Shown piece by piece: positions 43,460 to 52,874 of a stretch of 64,000 nucleotides of DNA. Both the position numbers and the translations under genes were made by a program. This DNA is from Thermovenabulum sp049723235 (GTDB lineage: Bacteria; Bacillota; Thermosediminibacteria; Thermosediminibacterales; Thermosediminibacteraceae). The notes beneath the pieces were generated by a model. It saw only the letters and a list, made by a program, of their open reading frames with translations, searched no databases and was not told the origin of the DNA. The DNA lies in the NCBI RefSeq assembly GCF_049723235.1, contig NZ_JBNARB010000003.1, forward strand, positions 1 through 64,000, given 5' to 3'. Each line of letters begins with the position of its first letter. Position 1 is the first letter of the stretch.

Positions 43460-45880
43460 ATGAGTCACCCTTTTTTAAATATTATAAATGAAAAAGTTGT
43501 CATTTTTGACGGCGCCATGGGGACGGAGCTGATAAAACGCGGTTTAAATCCCGGCGAGTGTCCGGAGCTATGGAATATAGAAAAACCGGATATTATTGAA
43601 ACAATTCACAAAAGCTACATTGAAGCTGGCGCTGAGGTCATAGAAACCAATACCTTTGGAGCAAATCGAATAAAGCTTTCCCACTTTGGGCTTTCGGATA
43701 AAGTCGGAGAAATCAACTTTAAAGCTGTACAAATTGCAAAAAAAGCAGCTGCAGGGAAAGCCTTTGTGGCTTTATCCGTTGGGCCTACGGGAGTTCTGGT
43801 TGAACCTTATGGACCTTTAAACGTTGAATCTGCCATCGAAGTTTTTAAAAACCAGATTTCTTCTGCTTTAGAAGCCAAACCCGATATTATTCTCATCGAA
43901 ACCATGAGTCAGCTTTCTGAAGCCCGGGCAGCGGTTATTGCCGCAAAAGAGCTATGTGATCTTCCTGTTATCGCTACCATGACCTTCGAAGAATCCGGTA
44001 AAACCTTGATGGGGACCGATCCGGCCACAGCCCTTTTTGTTTTGAGTTCCGCAGGAGCTGATGTGGTTGGCATCAATTGTTCCTTGGGTCCGGATAAAAT
44101 AGCCTTTGCCCTCCAGGAAATGTCAAAATATAAATGCACACCTATTTTGGTACAGCCCAATGCCGGTATGCCCATTTTATCTGAAGGAAAGACTATTTAT
44201 CCCCTCTCTCCAGAAGAATTTGCAAAAAGCTGTGTAAAATTATCTTCTATAGGGCTTAATGCTATAGGAGGATGCTGCGGCACAACACCCGAACACATTA
44301 AATTTCTTAAGCATTCTTTTTTAAAAATAGAACCTTTAAAAGTGATCCCTTTTTTAAATACCGTTATTTGTTCGGATAAAAAGACGATTGTATTGAGCGG
44401 AAAAGATCCCGTTAAAATAATTGGCGAACGTATAAATCCCACGGGAAAAAAGGCTTTATCGGAAGAATTAAAATCAGGAAAATTATCAGGAGTCATCCGG
44501 GAAGCAGTCTTACAAAAAAATGCCGGTGCAGATATTTTAGATGTGAACTTGGGGGTGCCGGAAATAGATGAAACTTCCCTAATGAAAAAGGTCATTCCCG
44601 CTCTTCAGGAGGCCGTAAACATTCCTCTCTCCATAGATAGCAGTAATCCCGATACCCTGGAAGCGGGACTCAGGGTCTATACCGGGAGGGCTCTGGTAAA
44701 TTCGGTCAATGGAAGTAAAGAGAGCCTCGAAAAGGTACTTCCCATTATAAAAAAATACGGAGCGGTGGTAATCGGTTTAACAATGGATGAGATCGGAATT
44801 CCAAAAACCGCCAGCGAACGGCTCGAAATTGCAAAAAAAATTATTAAGGCAGCAGAAAATTATGGCATCCCGAAACAAAATGTAATTATAGACTGTCTAT
44901 GTCTGACAGCAGGAACCCGGCAAGAGCAAGCCCTGGAAACCATCAAGGCTATAAAATTAATCAAAGAAGAACTGGGTTGTCTTACTACCCTCGGAATAAG
45001 CAATATTTCCTATGGTCTTCCAAGAAGAAATCTCCTGAACAGAGCATTTTTATCCATGGCCCTTTCGGCGGGGCTCGACCTGCCCATAATTAATCCTTTA
45101 GACAATGACTTATTAGAAATAATAAAAGCGGGTGACGTATTAACTGGCAGGGATAAAAATGCAAGTCTATTCATCAGTTTTGCAAAAACCACAAAAGACA
45201 GAGATGGCGAAAAACAATTTTTAAAAGAAAATATGATACTGCAAAATAGTCCACAAAAAAAGCTTTATGAAGCAATACTAAACGGTAATAATGAAGAAGT
45301 TGAAAAACCTATTGAGGAATTGCTTTTAAGTTACAACGAGCCTTATAATATCATAAACCAAATAATTATCCCCGCACTAAAAGAGGTAGGGGAAAAATAC
45401 GAAAAAGGTGACTACTTTATCCCCGAGCTTTTACTATCCGCTGAAGCAGCAAAAAAAGCATTTGAAATAATAAAAAGGAAAATTCCTTCCGGAGAAGAAG
45501 AAAAAAAAGGAAGGATAATACTGGCTACGGTCAAAGGCGACATACACGATTTAGGTAAAAATATAGTTAAAGCTATTATGGAAAATTACGGTTTTGACGT
45601 AATTGACCTGGGTGTGGATGTGGACGCGGAAATAATTTTAAATGAAGCCAGAAAGTATAAAGATTTAAAATTAATAGGTTTAAGTGCTCTCATGACTACA
45701 AGCGTACCTTCTATGGAAACAACGATTAAACTTTTAAAAAATAAAATCCCCAACTGTAAGGTAATAGTTGGGGGTGCAATACTGAACAAAGATATTGCCG
45801 AAAAAATCGGAGCAGATTTTTACGCTAAGGATGCATTAGAAGGTGTAAGAATCGCCGAAAAAGTTTATGAGAAAAATTGA
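43460..45880 (+). CDS. metH: B12-dependent methionine synthase, lacking activation domain
   Basis: An 806-residue protein: homocysteine S-methyltransferase domain (about 1-290, zinc Cys in V-G-I-N-C and G-G-C-C-G-T), pterin-binding domain (about 310-575, I-G-E-R-I-N-P-T-G-K-K), B12-binding cap (about 600-680) and cobalamin domain with D-I-H-D-L-G-K-N-I (His is the lower cobalt ligand) and G-L-S-A-L-M-T-T. It stops after the B12 domain, about 400 residues shorter than E. coli MetH: the SAM-dependent reactivation domain is missing. Such short forms occur in Thermotoga and clostridia with a separate reactivation partner. Last gene of the riboswitch operon. Confidence 0.94.
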   Translation: MSHPFLNIINEKVVIFDGAMGTELIKRGLNPGECPELWNIEKPDIIETIHKSYIEAGAEVIETNTFGANRIKLSHFGLSDKVGEINFKAVQIAKKAAAGKAFVALSVGPTGVLVEPYGPLNVESAIEVFKNQISSALEAKPDIILIETMSQLSEARAAVIAAKELCDLPVIATMTFEESGKTLMGTDPATALFVLSSAGADVVGINCSLGPDKIAFALQEMSKYKCTPILVQPNAGMPILSEGKTIYPLSPEEFAKSCVKLSSIGLNAIGGCCGTTPEHIKFLKHSFLKIEPLKVIPFLNTVICSDKKTIVLSGKDPVKIIGERINPTGKKALSEELKSGKLSGVIREAVLQKNAGADILDVNLGVPEIDETSLMKKVIPALQEAVNIPLSIDSSNPDTLEAGLRVYTGRALVNSVNGSKESLEKVLPIIKKYGAVVIGLTMDEIGIPKTASERLEIAKKIIKAAENYGIPKQNVIIDCLCLTAGTRQEQALETIKAIKLIKEELGCLTTLGISNISYGLPRRNLLNRAFLSMALSAGLDLPIINPLDNDLLEIIKAGDVLTGRDKNASLFISFAKTTKDRDGEKQFLKENMILQNSPQKKLYEAILNGNNEEVEKPIEELLLSYNEPYNIINQIIIPALKEVGEKYEKGDYFIPELLLSAEAAKKAFEIIKRKIPSGEEEKKGRIILATVKGDIHDLGKNIVKAIMENYGFDVIDLGVDVDAEIILNEARKYKDLKLIGLSALMTTSVPSMETTIKLLKNKIPNCKVIVGGAILNKDIAEKIGADFYAKDALEGVRIAEKVYEKN

Positions 45881-46366
45881 TCATTCAATCTCCAGGGATT
45901 CCGGATCTTTTTTAAAGTATACCCTCTTTTCAGGTATCGCACTTTGATAGATTTTCTCTTTAATTTCTTCTATCCTTTTTAAAAGATCATCAAACAGTTC
46001 TTCATCCACCTTGTAATAGAAAAACAAATCCTCTAAATTTCGAGCCGTATCCAGTATCCTTTTATTTAAATCTAAAAATTTTTCAAATTTGCCGCTTTTA
46101 ATAACTTCTTTTAACTGCTCTAAATCTATTTCAATCATTTTTACCACATCTTTTAAATCTTCATATACCCCTGCTGCCATTGGATACGGCTTAACCCTCT
46201 GTAAAAAATACTTATTTTTTGCATTTATATTGTAAACGTAACTTATCTCGTAGCCTTCTACAGTAAATTTTACATGGCACTGCTTACCCAGAAAAACGGT
46301 CACCTTTCCTCCCATCTGCCTTAGCATCATTTCATGGACCGTTTCCCTAATATCGATTTCTTTCAT
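45881..46366 (-). CDS. Conserved-looking helical protein, function unknown
   Basis: A 161-residue soluble protein with an N-terminal beta-rich part (T-V-F-L-G-K-Q-C-H-V-K-F-T-V-E-G-Y) and a C-terminal half of long amphipathic helices (E-D-L-F-F-Y-Y-K-V ... L-L-K-R-I-E-E-I-K-E-K-I). No family recognised. Convergent with metH with no gap; downstream of the transporter gene by about 20 bases, so probably in its operon. Confidence 0.65.
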   Translation of the reverse strand: MKEIDIRETVHEMMLRQMGGKVTVFLGKQCHVKFTVEGYEISYVYNINAKNKYFLQRVKPYPMAAGVYEDLKDVVKMIEIDLEQLKEVIKSGKFEKFLDLNKRILDTARNLEDLFFYYKVDEELFDDLLKRIEEIKEKIYQSAIPEKRVYFKKDPESLEIE

Positions 46367-46388
46367 TATTTTTTACCCCTTTTCTTTT

Positions 46389-47663
46389 TTATTTCAATTC
46401 AAATATCAACAAATATACGGTTGATATGACAATTGAAATCAGCATTAAAGGAAATCCCAATTTAGTAAAATCCTTAAAAGTAATTTTATAGCCTTCCTTT
46501 TCCATGACACCGGCAGTTACCACGTTAGCCGAAGCACCCACCAGAGTTCCATTTCCACCGAGGCAAGCACCGAGGGAAAGCGCCCACCACAAGGGAGTAA
46601 TATTTATTCCCGTAATGGCACCGAGCCCTTTAATTAATGGAATCATGGTAGCTACAAAGGGTATATTATCCAAAAAAGCAGATAATATCGCCGATGCCCA
46701 TAGTATTACAATTCCCGTTAAGACCAGATTGCCTTTTGTTAAATTTACCACATTATTTGCAAGAATTGAAATAACCCCTACTTCATTTAAAGTACCCACT
46801 ATAATAAAAAGTGATATGAAGAAAAATATGGTGGTCCATTCTACTTCCACCAGCAGTTCATCAATTTGTAAACCGCTGATAAGTAACAATAAAGTAGCTC
46901 CTCCTAAGGCAATCGTTGAGGATTCATAACCGAGGTGTTCGTGCAGGAAAAACCCTGTGATTATCAATGCTAAAACCACTAAGCTTTTTACAAGAAGCGT
47001 CCTATCTACTATTGCATTGTTTTCATCCAATTTCATTATCTGCATTCTAAGATTTTCGTCTACTTTCAATTCGTTCCTGTATATATATCGCAAAATAAAT
47101 ACCGTAACAAATAATATTATCAATACCACAGGGGTCAGATTTACAATAAAATCTAAAAAACCCAGCCCCGCTTCAGAGCCAATCATTATATTGGGCGGAT
47201 CACCAATCAGGGTAGCGGTACCTCCTATATTAGATGAAAGAACCTCTGACATTATAAAAGGCACGGGATTTAATTTCAACATTTTTGCAATTACTATGGT
47301 AACAGGTATCATCAATAAAACGGTGGTAACATTATCCAGAAAGGCAGAAATTACACCCGTCATTATCCCAAACATGACTATAATTTTTAAAGGATCACCC
47401 TTTGCCATTTTAGCGGATTTTATGGCAAGATATTGAAATAGTCCGGTCCTTTTGATAATTGAAATTACTATCATCATCCCCACTAAAACTCCGATTGTCG
47501 TATAATCTATAAATTTAATGGCAGTTGTTTGATCAATTAAGCGTATTATCATTAAAAACATTGCCCCTAACATGGCCGCCACGGTTCTGTTAAGTTTTTC
47601 GCTGATAATAAATATAAAAGTAATTATAAATACTGCTACAGAAATAACCTGAATGAAGTTCAT
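46389..47663 (-). CDS. ArsB/NhaD-type ion transporter (CitMHS/SLC13-like)
   Basis: A 424-residue protein with about 11-12 membrane helices in two repeats, each with the signature L-D-N-V-T-T-V and L-D-N-I-P-F-V; G-G-T-A-T-L-I-G-D-P-P-N-I-M-I-G and G-G-N-G-T-L-V-G-A-S-A-N complete the pair. The ion transporter superfamily includes NhaD, ArsB and citrate carriers; substrate unknown (anion, Na/H or arsenite). Confidence 0.88.
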   Translation of the reverse strand: MNFIQVISVAVFIITFIFIISEKLNRTVAAMLGAMFLMIIRLIDQTTAIKFIDYTTIGVLVGMMIVISIIKRTGLFQYLAIKSAKMAKGDPLKIIVMFGIMTGVISAFLDNVTTVLLMIPVTIVIAKMLKLNPVPFIMSEVLSSNIGGTATLIGDPPNIMIGSEAGLGFLDFIVNLTPVVLIILFVTVFILRYIYRNELKVDENLRMQIMKLDENNAIVDRTLLVKSLVVLALIITGFFLHEHLGYESSTIALGGATLLLLISGLQIDELLVEVEWTTIFFFISLFIIVGTLNEVGVISILANNVVNLTKGNLVLTGIVILWASAILSAFLDNIPFVATMIPLIKGLGAITGINITPLWWALSLGACLGGNGTLVGASANVVTAGVMEKEGYKITFKDFTKLGFPLMLISIVISTVYLLIFELK

Positions 47664-47869
47664 TTATAACATCTCCTTTAGCATATTTTTATTCCATATC
47701 TGTTATACCCCCTTATTAAAGTAAATTCAATAAACCGAACATATATATTTTTAAAATAAATATTATACTTTTTTTTTATAAATATTTTTCTTATCGTAAA
47801 GGTAACTTTCTATTTACTGACCGATAAAAAACTTATATACCCTGCTTTTTGCTAATCTATCCATTTTCC

Positions 47870-48151
47870 CTAATTCCTCATAGATTTAGCGAGCATAATA
47901 AAATTAGCTGCCGATGGATTTCCTTTTACTGCAATCTCAAAATAGTATACAGCTTTAGAATAATCCTTTTTATTATATGCTTCGACCCCAAGTTTATAAG
48001 CTTTATCAGGATGTATGTAGGTGGTCTTAGAAGTAGTTTGTTTTGTTTTTACAGAATTATTTATGGTTTTTGCTTCTGCAAGAGCAAAATTAGTAAAAAT
48101 CATGCCAAATAGGATAAAAATCGCAATAATTTTTCTAAATAGATCACCCAA
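47870..48151 (-). CDS. Small secreted TPR-like protein
   Basis: A 93-residue protein: signal peptide (about 1-27, cleaved after A-L-A-E-A) and a single tetratricopeptide-like helix pair (A-Y-K-L-G-V-E-A-Y-N-K-K-D-Y-S-K-A-V-Y-Y-F). Too short for a full TPR array. Function unknown. Confidence 0.65.
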   Translation of the reverse strand: MGDLFRKIIAIFILFGMIFTNFALAEAKTINNSVKTKQTTSKTTYIHPDKAYKLGVEAYNKKDYSKAVYYFEIAVKGNPSAANFIMLAKSMRN

Positions 48152-48182
48152 AATTACTACCTCCTTTTAAAAAGATACGATT

Positions 48183-48503
48183 TTAATTATTTTCTATTTT
48201 ATTATTGGAAAGCATATTAATATTTTCCTTCAATTTTTCGATTTCCCTTTCTAAATTTTTTATCTTATTTTTATACTCCCTCATCTTAAAAGCCGTTCTT
48301 ATACGAGAAAATAACCCAAGAACCATTACTGCTAAAGCCCCAAAAACAGTACAACCGATAATTATTAGAGCCTGCGACATTGAATAGATATTTCCAAAAA
48401 ACCTTATATTTACAATTTCCGAATTAGAAAGGGCAAATATAGCTACGAAAAGAGCAAATAAAAGGGCTATCACTATAAATATTTGCATCCTCTCCCCTGA
48501 CAT
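48183..48503 (-). CDS. LapA-like (DUF1049) membrane protein
   Basis: A 106-residue protein with two membrane helices (about 7-26 and 44-64) and a C-terminal coiled coil. The A-L-S-N-S-E-I-V-N-I-R-F-F-G motif between the helices is the DUF1049/LapA signature (lipopolysaccharide assembly protein A domain; role in Gram-positives unknown). Start follows AAAGGAG. Confidence 0.82.
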   Translation of the reverse strand: MSGERMQIFIVIALLFALFVAIFALSNSEIVNIRFFGNIYSMSQALIIIGCTVFGALAVMVLGLFSRIRTAFKMREYKNKIKNLEREIEKLKENINMLSNNKIENN

Positions 48504-48700
48504 ATTACCACTCCTTTTTTATTTTTCTTCCTTTATTATACAATTTTTGAAATTTTTAAGCTACTTGATTTTTCGCAATAAAAATTGCACTATACATATT
48601 AAATATTTTAACTTAAAAAGTGCATCAGACTTTCTTTTTATGATAAAATTATTACAGCATTATTTTGTTATTCTACTATTATTAAGAGGGGGATTTCGTG

Positions 48701-49684
48701 ATGGAAATGGAAAGAAAACTTTCCCTGGAATTTGCTCGTGTTACTGAAGCAGCAGCGGTGGCTGCAGCACGCTGGATGGGGAGAGGAGATAAAAATAAAG
48801 CCGATGAAGCGGCTACCGAAGCCATGCGGGCTGTTTTCGATACCATTGATATAAGAGGTGAAGTAGTAATCGGTGAAGGTGAAATGGACGAAGCGCCAAT
48901 GCTTTATATAGGTGAAAAATTAGGGACGGGTTACGGCCCAGCCTTAGATATTGCGGTGGATCCGTTAGAGGGAACTAACCTGGTAGCAAAAGGACTAAAC
49001 GGGGCAATTGCAGTAGTGGCAGCAGCTCCAAGAGGATGCCTTTTAAACGCTCCTGACATGTACATGGAAAAAATTGCAGTAGGCCCTGCCGCAGCTGGAA
49101 AGATTCACTTAGATGTTCCTGTAAAAGAGAACCTGAAGATTGTGGCAGAAAGTTTGAAAAAATCGATTTCTGACCTTACGGTGGTTATTTTAGATAGACC
49201 CAGGCATGAACAGTTAATAAAAGAAATTCGAGAGGCCGGAGCAAGAATAATGCTGATTTCCGACGGAGATGTTTCACCTGCTATCGCCTGCGCATTTGAA
49301 AATTCCGGTATCGATATGATGATTGGTATAGGTGGTGCCCCAGAAGGAGTTCTTGCAGCGGCCGCTTTAAAATGCCTCGGAGGAGAATTAATTGGACGGT
49401 TGAAGCCGGAAAATGAAGAGCAATTTGAAAGGTGCAAAAAAATGGGACTTTCAGACCCCGAAAAAATTCTTACCTTGGACGATATGGTGAAAAGCGATGA
49501 TATATTTTTTGCAGCGACAGGAATTACCAATAGCAATCTCTTAAAAGGTGTACACTTTACATCAAAAGGTGCATCCACCCATACTCTGGTAGTGAGGGGA
49601 AAAACCGGAACAATACGTTTTATAGAAGCCGTTCACCGCTTTGATAAAAAACCCCGTTATAATTTAGTAGGATTAAAGGTTTAA
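48701..49684 (+). CDS. glpX: Class II fructose-1,6-bisphosphatase
   Basis: A 327-residue GlpX. Motifs: R-V-T-E-A-A-A-V-A-A-A-R-W-M-G-R-G-D-K, G-E-G-E-M-D-E-A-P-M-L, the metal-binding D-P-L-E-G-T-N and G-I-G-G-A-P-E-G-V-L-A-A-A. It dephosphorylates fructose-1,6-bisphosphate in gluconeogenesis. A GTG directly before the ATG (48698) is also possible; AGAGGGGG gives better spacing to ATG 48701. Monocistronic: a terminator follows. Confidence 0.96.
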   Translation: MEMERKLSLEFARVTEAAAVAAARWMGRGDKNKADEAATEAMRAVFDTIDIRGEVVIGEGEMDEAPMLYIGEKLGTGYGPALDIAVDPLEGTNLVAKGLNGAIAVVAAAPRGCLLNAPDMYMEKIAVGPAAAGKIHLDVPVKENLKIVAESLKKSISDLTVVILDRPRHEQLIKEIREAGARIMLISDGDVSPAIACAFENSGIDMMIGIGGAPEGVLAAAALKCLGGELIGRLKPENEEQFERCKKMGLSDPEKILTLDDMVKSDDIFFAATGITNSNLLKGVHFTSKGASTHTLVVRGKTGTIRFIEAVHRFDKKPRYNLVGLKV

Positions 49685-49722
49685 GAGCTCTTTAAACCCT
49701 GCGATCCTTTATTTAAGTTGTC

Positions 49723-49752
49723 GGGTCAGAAAAATCTGATCCTAATTTTTTA
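49723..49752 (+). terminator. Intrinsic terminator of glpX
   Basis: GGGTCAGA/TCTGATCC stem (49723-49742, AAAA loop, one G-U pair) followed by TAATTTTTTAT. Confidence 0.8.
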
Positions 49753-49773
49753 TAATCCAAATAAGTAAAATTA

Positions 49774-49803
49774 TGGACAATTTAATTGTTAAAATGTTAT
49801 AAT
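49774..49803 (+). promoter_or_regulatory. Promoter of cidA/lrgB-like pair
   Basis: TGGACA (49774-49779), 18-base spacer, TATAAT (49798-49803), about 70 bases before the start codon. Confidence 0.6.
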
Positions 49804-49871
49804 CATCTATACCTGCCAGGTATTTATTTTACTTATAATTTTTTTATTTTTAATCCGAGGAGTAATAGATT

Positions 49872-50237
49872 ATGGAAATAATTAGAGGATTTTCAATTAT
49901 AATTTTTTGCCTTTTCTCGGGGGATTTACTTTCAAAAAGCCTTAATCTTTTAATCCCTGGAAACGTATTAGGGATGATTTTATTATTCTTATTTTTGTAC
50001 TTCAAAATCGTTAAATTAAAGGATGTAGAAAAGGTTGCAAACGGCCTTATAAAAATTTTGTCTTTTTTATTCGTGCCTGTGGCTGTAGGAATAATATTGT
50101 ATTTAGATATAATTTATAAAAATGCCCTCCCCCTGCTTTTTTCAATTGTAATTAGTACATATGCAGTTCTCTTAACAACGGGCTTTACTGTGCAATTTTT
50201 AATAAGAGATAAAGGTGGGGCTGAAGAAAATGATTGA
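49872..50237 (+). CDS. CidA/LrgA family membrane protein
   Basis: A 121-residue four-helix membrane protein with L-I-P-G-N-V-L-G-M-I-L-L and F-V-P-V-A-V-G-I, the LrgA/CidA signature. It pairs with the LrgB-like protein encoded next, which overlaps by 8 bases. The pair resembles holin/antiholin-like systems; in plants and B. subtilis related pairs move glycolate or pyruvate. Confidence 0.92.
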   Translation: MEIIRGFSIIIFCLFSGDLLSKSLNLLIPGNVLGMILLFLFLYFKIVKLKDVEKVANGLIKILSFLFVPVAVGIILYLDIIYKNALPLLFSIVISTYAVLLTTGFTVQFLIRDKGGAEEND

Positions 50238-50922
50238 GGAAATTTTAAAAAATCCTCTATTTGGAATAACCCTTACTTTTATTGCTTTTGAAATTGGCAT
50301 GTATGTACAAAATCGAACAAAATCTTTCGTAGCAAACCCCCTTGCAATTATCTTAATAATTATCTTTCTTGGCTACTTTAAAATACCTTATCAGGATTAC
50401 AATGAGGGAGGAAAATATATAAGCTTTTTTTTGGGTCCCGCTACCGTTGCTCTCGCCGTTCCGCTCTATAAAAATTTTAATACAATATTAAAATACAAAT
50501 TAGCCATTTTTATAGGTATAACGGTGGGCTCCTTTACCGGTATTATCTCTTCTGCAATGATTGCACTTTTATTAGGAGCGGATAAAACAATTGCCTTATC
50601 ACTTTCTCCCAAATCCGTAACAACACCTATTGCAGTGGAAATTTCAAATATGCTTCACGGTTATCCTTCTATTACTTCTGCAGCAGTAGTAATTACCGGA
50701 ATTATCGGTGCTTTAACCGGTCCGGAAGTATTGAATTTTTTTGGAATAAGAAATAAAATTGCAAAAGGAATTGCAATAGGTACGGCTGCCCATGGACTTG
50801 GGACTTCAAGAGCAGTTCAAGAAGGTGAAATTGAGGGTGCTATGAGCGGATTGGCTATCGGCGTGGCAGGAGTAATTACTTCCTTTATACTTCCCTATGT
50901 TATTAAAGGGATAATAGATTGA
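50230..50922 (+). CDS. LrgB/CidB family membrane protein
   Basis: A 230-residue membrane protein with the LrgB blocks L-G-P-A-T-V-A-L-A-V-P-L-Y, S-L-S-P-K-S-V-T-T-P-I-A and A-A-H-G-L-G-T-S-R-A. Start ATG 50230 overlaps the end of the cidA-like gene. Its 3' end overlaps the convergent EAL gene by 20 bases. Likely carries short organic acids or modulates murein hydrolases with its partner; a LytS/LytR regulator is not adjacent. Confidence 0.93.
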   Translation: MIEEILKNPLFGITLTFIAFEIGMYVQNRTKSFVANPLAIILIIIFLGYFKIPYQDYNEGGKYISFFLGPATVALAVPLYKNFNTILKYKLAIFIGITVGSFTGIISSAMIALLLGADKTIALSLSPKSVTTPIAVEISNMLHGYPSITSAAVVITGIIGALTGPEVLNFFGIRNKIAKGIAIGTAAHGLGTSRAVQEGEIEGAMSGLAIGVAGVITSFILPYVIKGIID

Positions 50923-52120
50923 GCCATTCCCACACTGAAAAATATATTTTTGCCAATAAATTAGTTTCGATATTCATTATTTTTGAGTATTTTTCTACCC
51001 TTTCCCACTCACCTTTTTCATAAGATATAACGAAATCCAATATTTCCCATAATCTGCCTTTTTTCTTCAGCAATGATTCTTTTACTCGTTCAGGAAGAAT
51101 TAAATTGTTCAAAATTTCTTCCATGGGCCTGTTTAAAATCACATCAATCATAGAAAATAATCCTGTAAAATATGCTAAAGTACTTTCTTCTTTTTCCCCT
51201 ATTTCTTTAGCTATTATTTCACAAAATCGTGCCCTTGCAAGTGAAGTTAATGTTAATTCATCAGGCTTATCCTTTACTAAATCTTTTATCAGCATGATTC
51301 CCATCCATTTTCTTAATTCTTCATAACCTAAAAAGACTAATGCCTGTTTTATAGAATATATATCATTTCTTTTATAATAAATTGAGGAATTCACAAGCCG
51401 AAGCAGTTCATAGGACAAAGAAACATCTTTTTCTATTATTTCTTCAATTTTGTCAAAATTGACTTCATCTTTATTTAATTCCTTTATAATTTCAAAATAA
51501 TTTTTCTTTATTACTGATATACTTTTACCCGATATTATTTCGGGCTTTTGGAAAAAATATCCTTGAAATAATTCATACCCGTTGTTAATGGCAAACTTAA
51601 AATCATCCAGGGTTTCAATTTTCTCGGCTAAAATTGTCATATTTTTACCGCTAAATATTCGCGGTATTAAAGCCAGAGATTTTTTATCATTTTTTAAAAA
51701 ATCCACTTTAATTATATCTACAAGCTCAAGTAAACCTGCATATCTTTTATAATTTATCAATTCAAAATCATCAATTGCTATTTTATAGCCTTTATTTTTT
51801 AATAATTTGATGGTCTCTATAAAACTAATATCCGGTTCAATATTTTCCAGAATTTCTATAACTATAAAATCCTTAGAAAATAACTCGGGAAATCTATTTT
51901 TAATAATTCTCTCAGGAAAATTGATAAAAGCTTTTTTCCCTCTTGTAATTAAATCAATACCCATCTGAATAAACACATTATTCAATACCTTGATAGTAGC
52001 TTCTTCAGGTGAAAGATTTTCACTAAAACTATTTGCAGAACTGTTTCGATAAAGGATCTCGTAGCCAATTACTTTATAGTTTTTATTAAAAATTGGCTGC
52101 CTGGCAACGAAAATATCCAT
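50903..52120 (-). CDS. EAL-HDOD signalling protein (YuxH-like)
   Basis: A 405-residue protein: N-terminal EAL domain (about 1-200) and C-terminal HDOD domain (about 200-400). In the EAL part, the signature is E-I-L-Y-R rather than E-A-L-L-R, but N (I-N-F-P), E (I-E-I-L-E), D-D-F, K (I-I-K-V-D), E-K-I-E and Q-G-Y-F-F remain, so phosphodiesterase activity towards cyclic-di-GMP is not excluded. HDOD domains lack HD catalysis and mediate signalling. Similar to YuxH/CdgJ proteins that affect motility. Confidence 0.87.
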   Translation of the reverse strand: MDIFVARQPIFNKNYKVIGYEILYRNSSANSFSENLSPEEATIKVLNNVFIQMGIDLITRGKKAFINFPERIIKNRFPELFSKDFIVIEILENIEPDISFIETIKLLKNKGYKIAIDDFELINYKRYAGLLELVDIIKVDFLKNDKKSLALIPRIFSGKNMTILAEKIETLDDFKFAINNGYELFQGYFFQKPEIISGKSISVIKKNYFEIIKELNKDEVNFDKIEEIIEKDVSLSYELLRLVNSSIYYKRNDIYSIKQALVFLGYEELRKWMGIMLIKDLVKDKPDELTLTSLARARFCEIIAKEIGEKEESTLAYFTGLFSMIDVILNRPMEEILNNLILPERVKESLLKKKGRLWEILDFVISYEKGEWERVEKYSKIMNIETNLLAKIYFSVWEWLNLLSL

Positions 52121-52293
52121 ATTATCTACCTCTATATTATATTTAGAAAATATTTTATAATTAAATTAGTATATCTCTATAAGAAAATATTACCCGAAAT
52201 TTTGCCATTTTCCAATAATTTTCGAATTCTTTTGTATGTATAATTTTTACAACAGGTAAAAAATTATTAAAAAAATTTTTTAGGAGGGATTTT

Positions 52294-52797
52294 GTGGACA
52301 AGAATGCGCTAAAAAAAATCTCTTATGGGCTTTACATCGTTAGTTCTCTTAAAAACGGAAAATTCAATGGACAAATTGCTAATTCTGTATTTCAGGTTAC
52401 ATCAGATCCGGTTCTATTAATAGCAAGTATAAATAAATCAAACTTAACTCATGAATACATTTCCTCTTCAAAAAAATTTACTATCTCAATTTTATCCCAA
52501 AAGGCAGACTTTAATTTTATTGGAAATTTTGGTTTTAAATCCGGCAGAGATGTGGATAAATTTTCAAAAGTAAACTTCAAACTCTCAAATTCCGGTGCAC
52601 CCGTGGTAATCGATAAATGCACCGCATGGTTAGAATGCGATGTAATAAACACTTTTGATACACCTACACACACCCTTTTCCTTGGAAAACTAATTGACAG
52701 TGAGATTATTGATGATTCCGAACCATTAACCTACGATTATTATCAAAAGGTTATAAAGGGGAAAACCCCTCCCTCAGCGACGACTTATATCAAGTGA
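52294..52797 (+). CDS. Flavin reductase-like FMN-binding protein
   Basis: A 167-residue flavin-reductase-domain protein (I-S-Y-G-L-Y-I-V-S-S, V-F-Q-V-T-S-D-P-V-L-L, H-T-L-F-L-G-K-L). It corresponds to the flavin domain of high-molecular-weight rubredoxin in acetogens, but the rubredoxin C-terminus is absent: no C-x2-C pair follows. GTG start after AGGAGGG. Likely an NAD(P)H:FMN or flavoprotein partner in oxidative stress (inference). Confidence 0.85.
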   Translation: MDKNALKKISYGLYIVSSLKNGKFNGQIANSVFQVTSDPVLLIASINKSNLTHEYISSSKKFTISILSQKADFNFIGNFGFKSGRDVDKFSKVNFKLSNSGAPVVIDKCTAWLECDVINTFDTPTHTLFLGKLIDSEIIDDSEPLTYDYYQKVIKGKTPPSATTYIK

Positions 52798-52824
52798 CCT
52801 ATATAAAATAAGCAAGTAAATTTA

Positions 52825-52853
52825 AAAAAGCCTCCATAAAGGAGGCTTTTTTA
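52825..52853. terminator. Bidirectional intrinsic terminator
   Basis: AAAAAGCCTCC / GGAGGCTTTTT (52825-52835, 52841-52851, 5-base loop) between the convergent flavin reductase and CMD-family genes; both strands end in T-runs. Confidence 0.92.
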
Positions 52854-52874
52854 ATAAGTCGTGATACTTTAATT

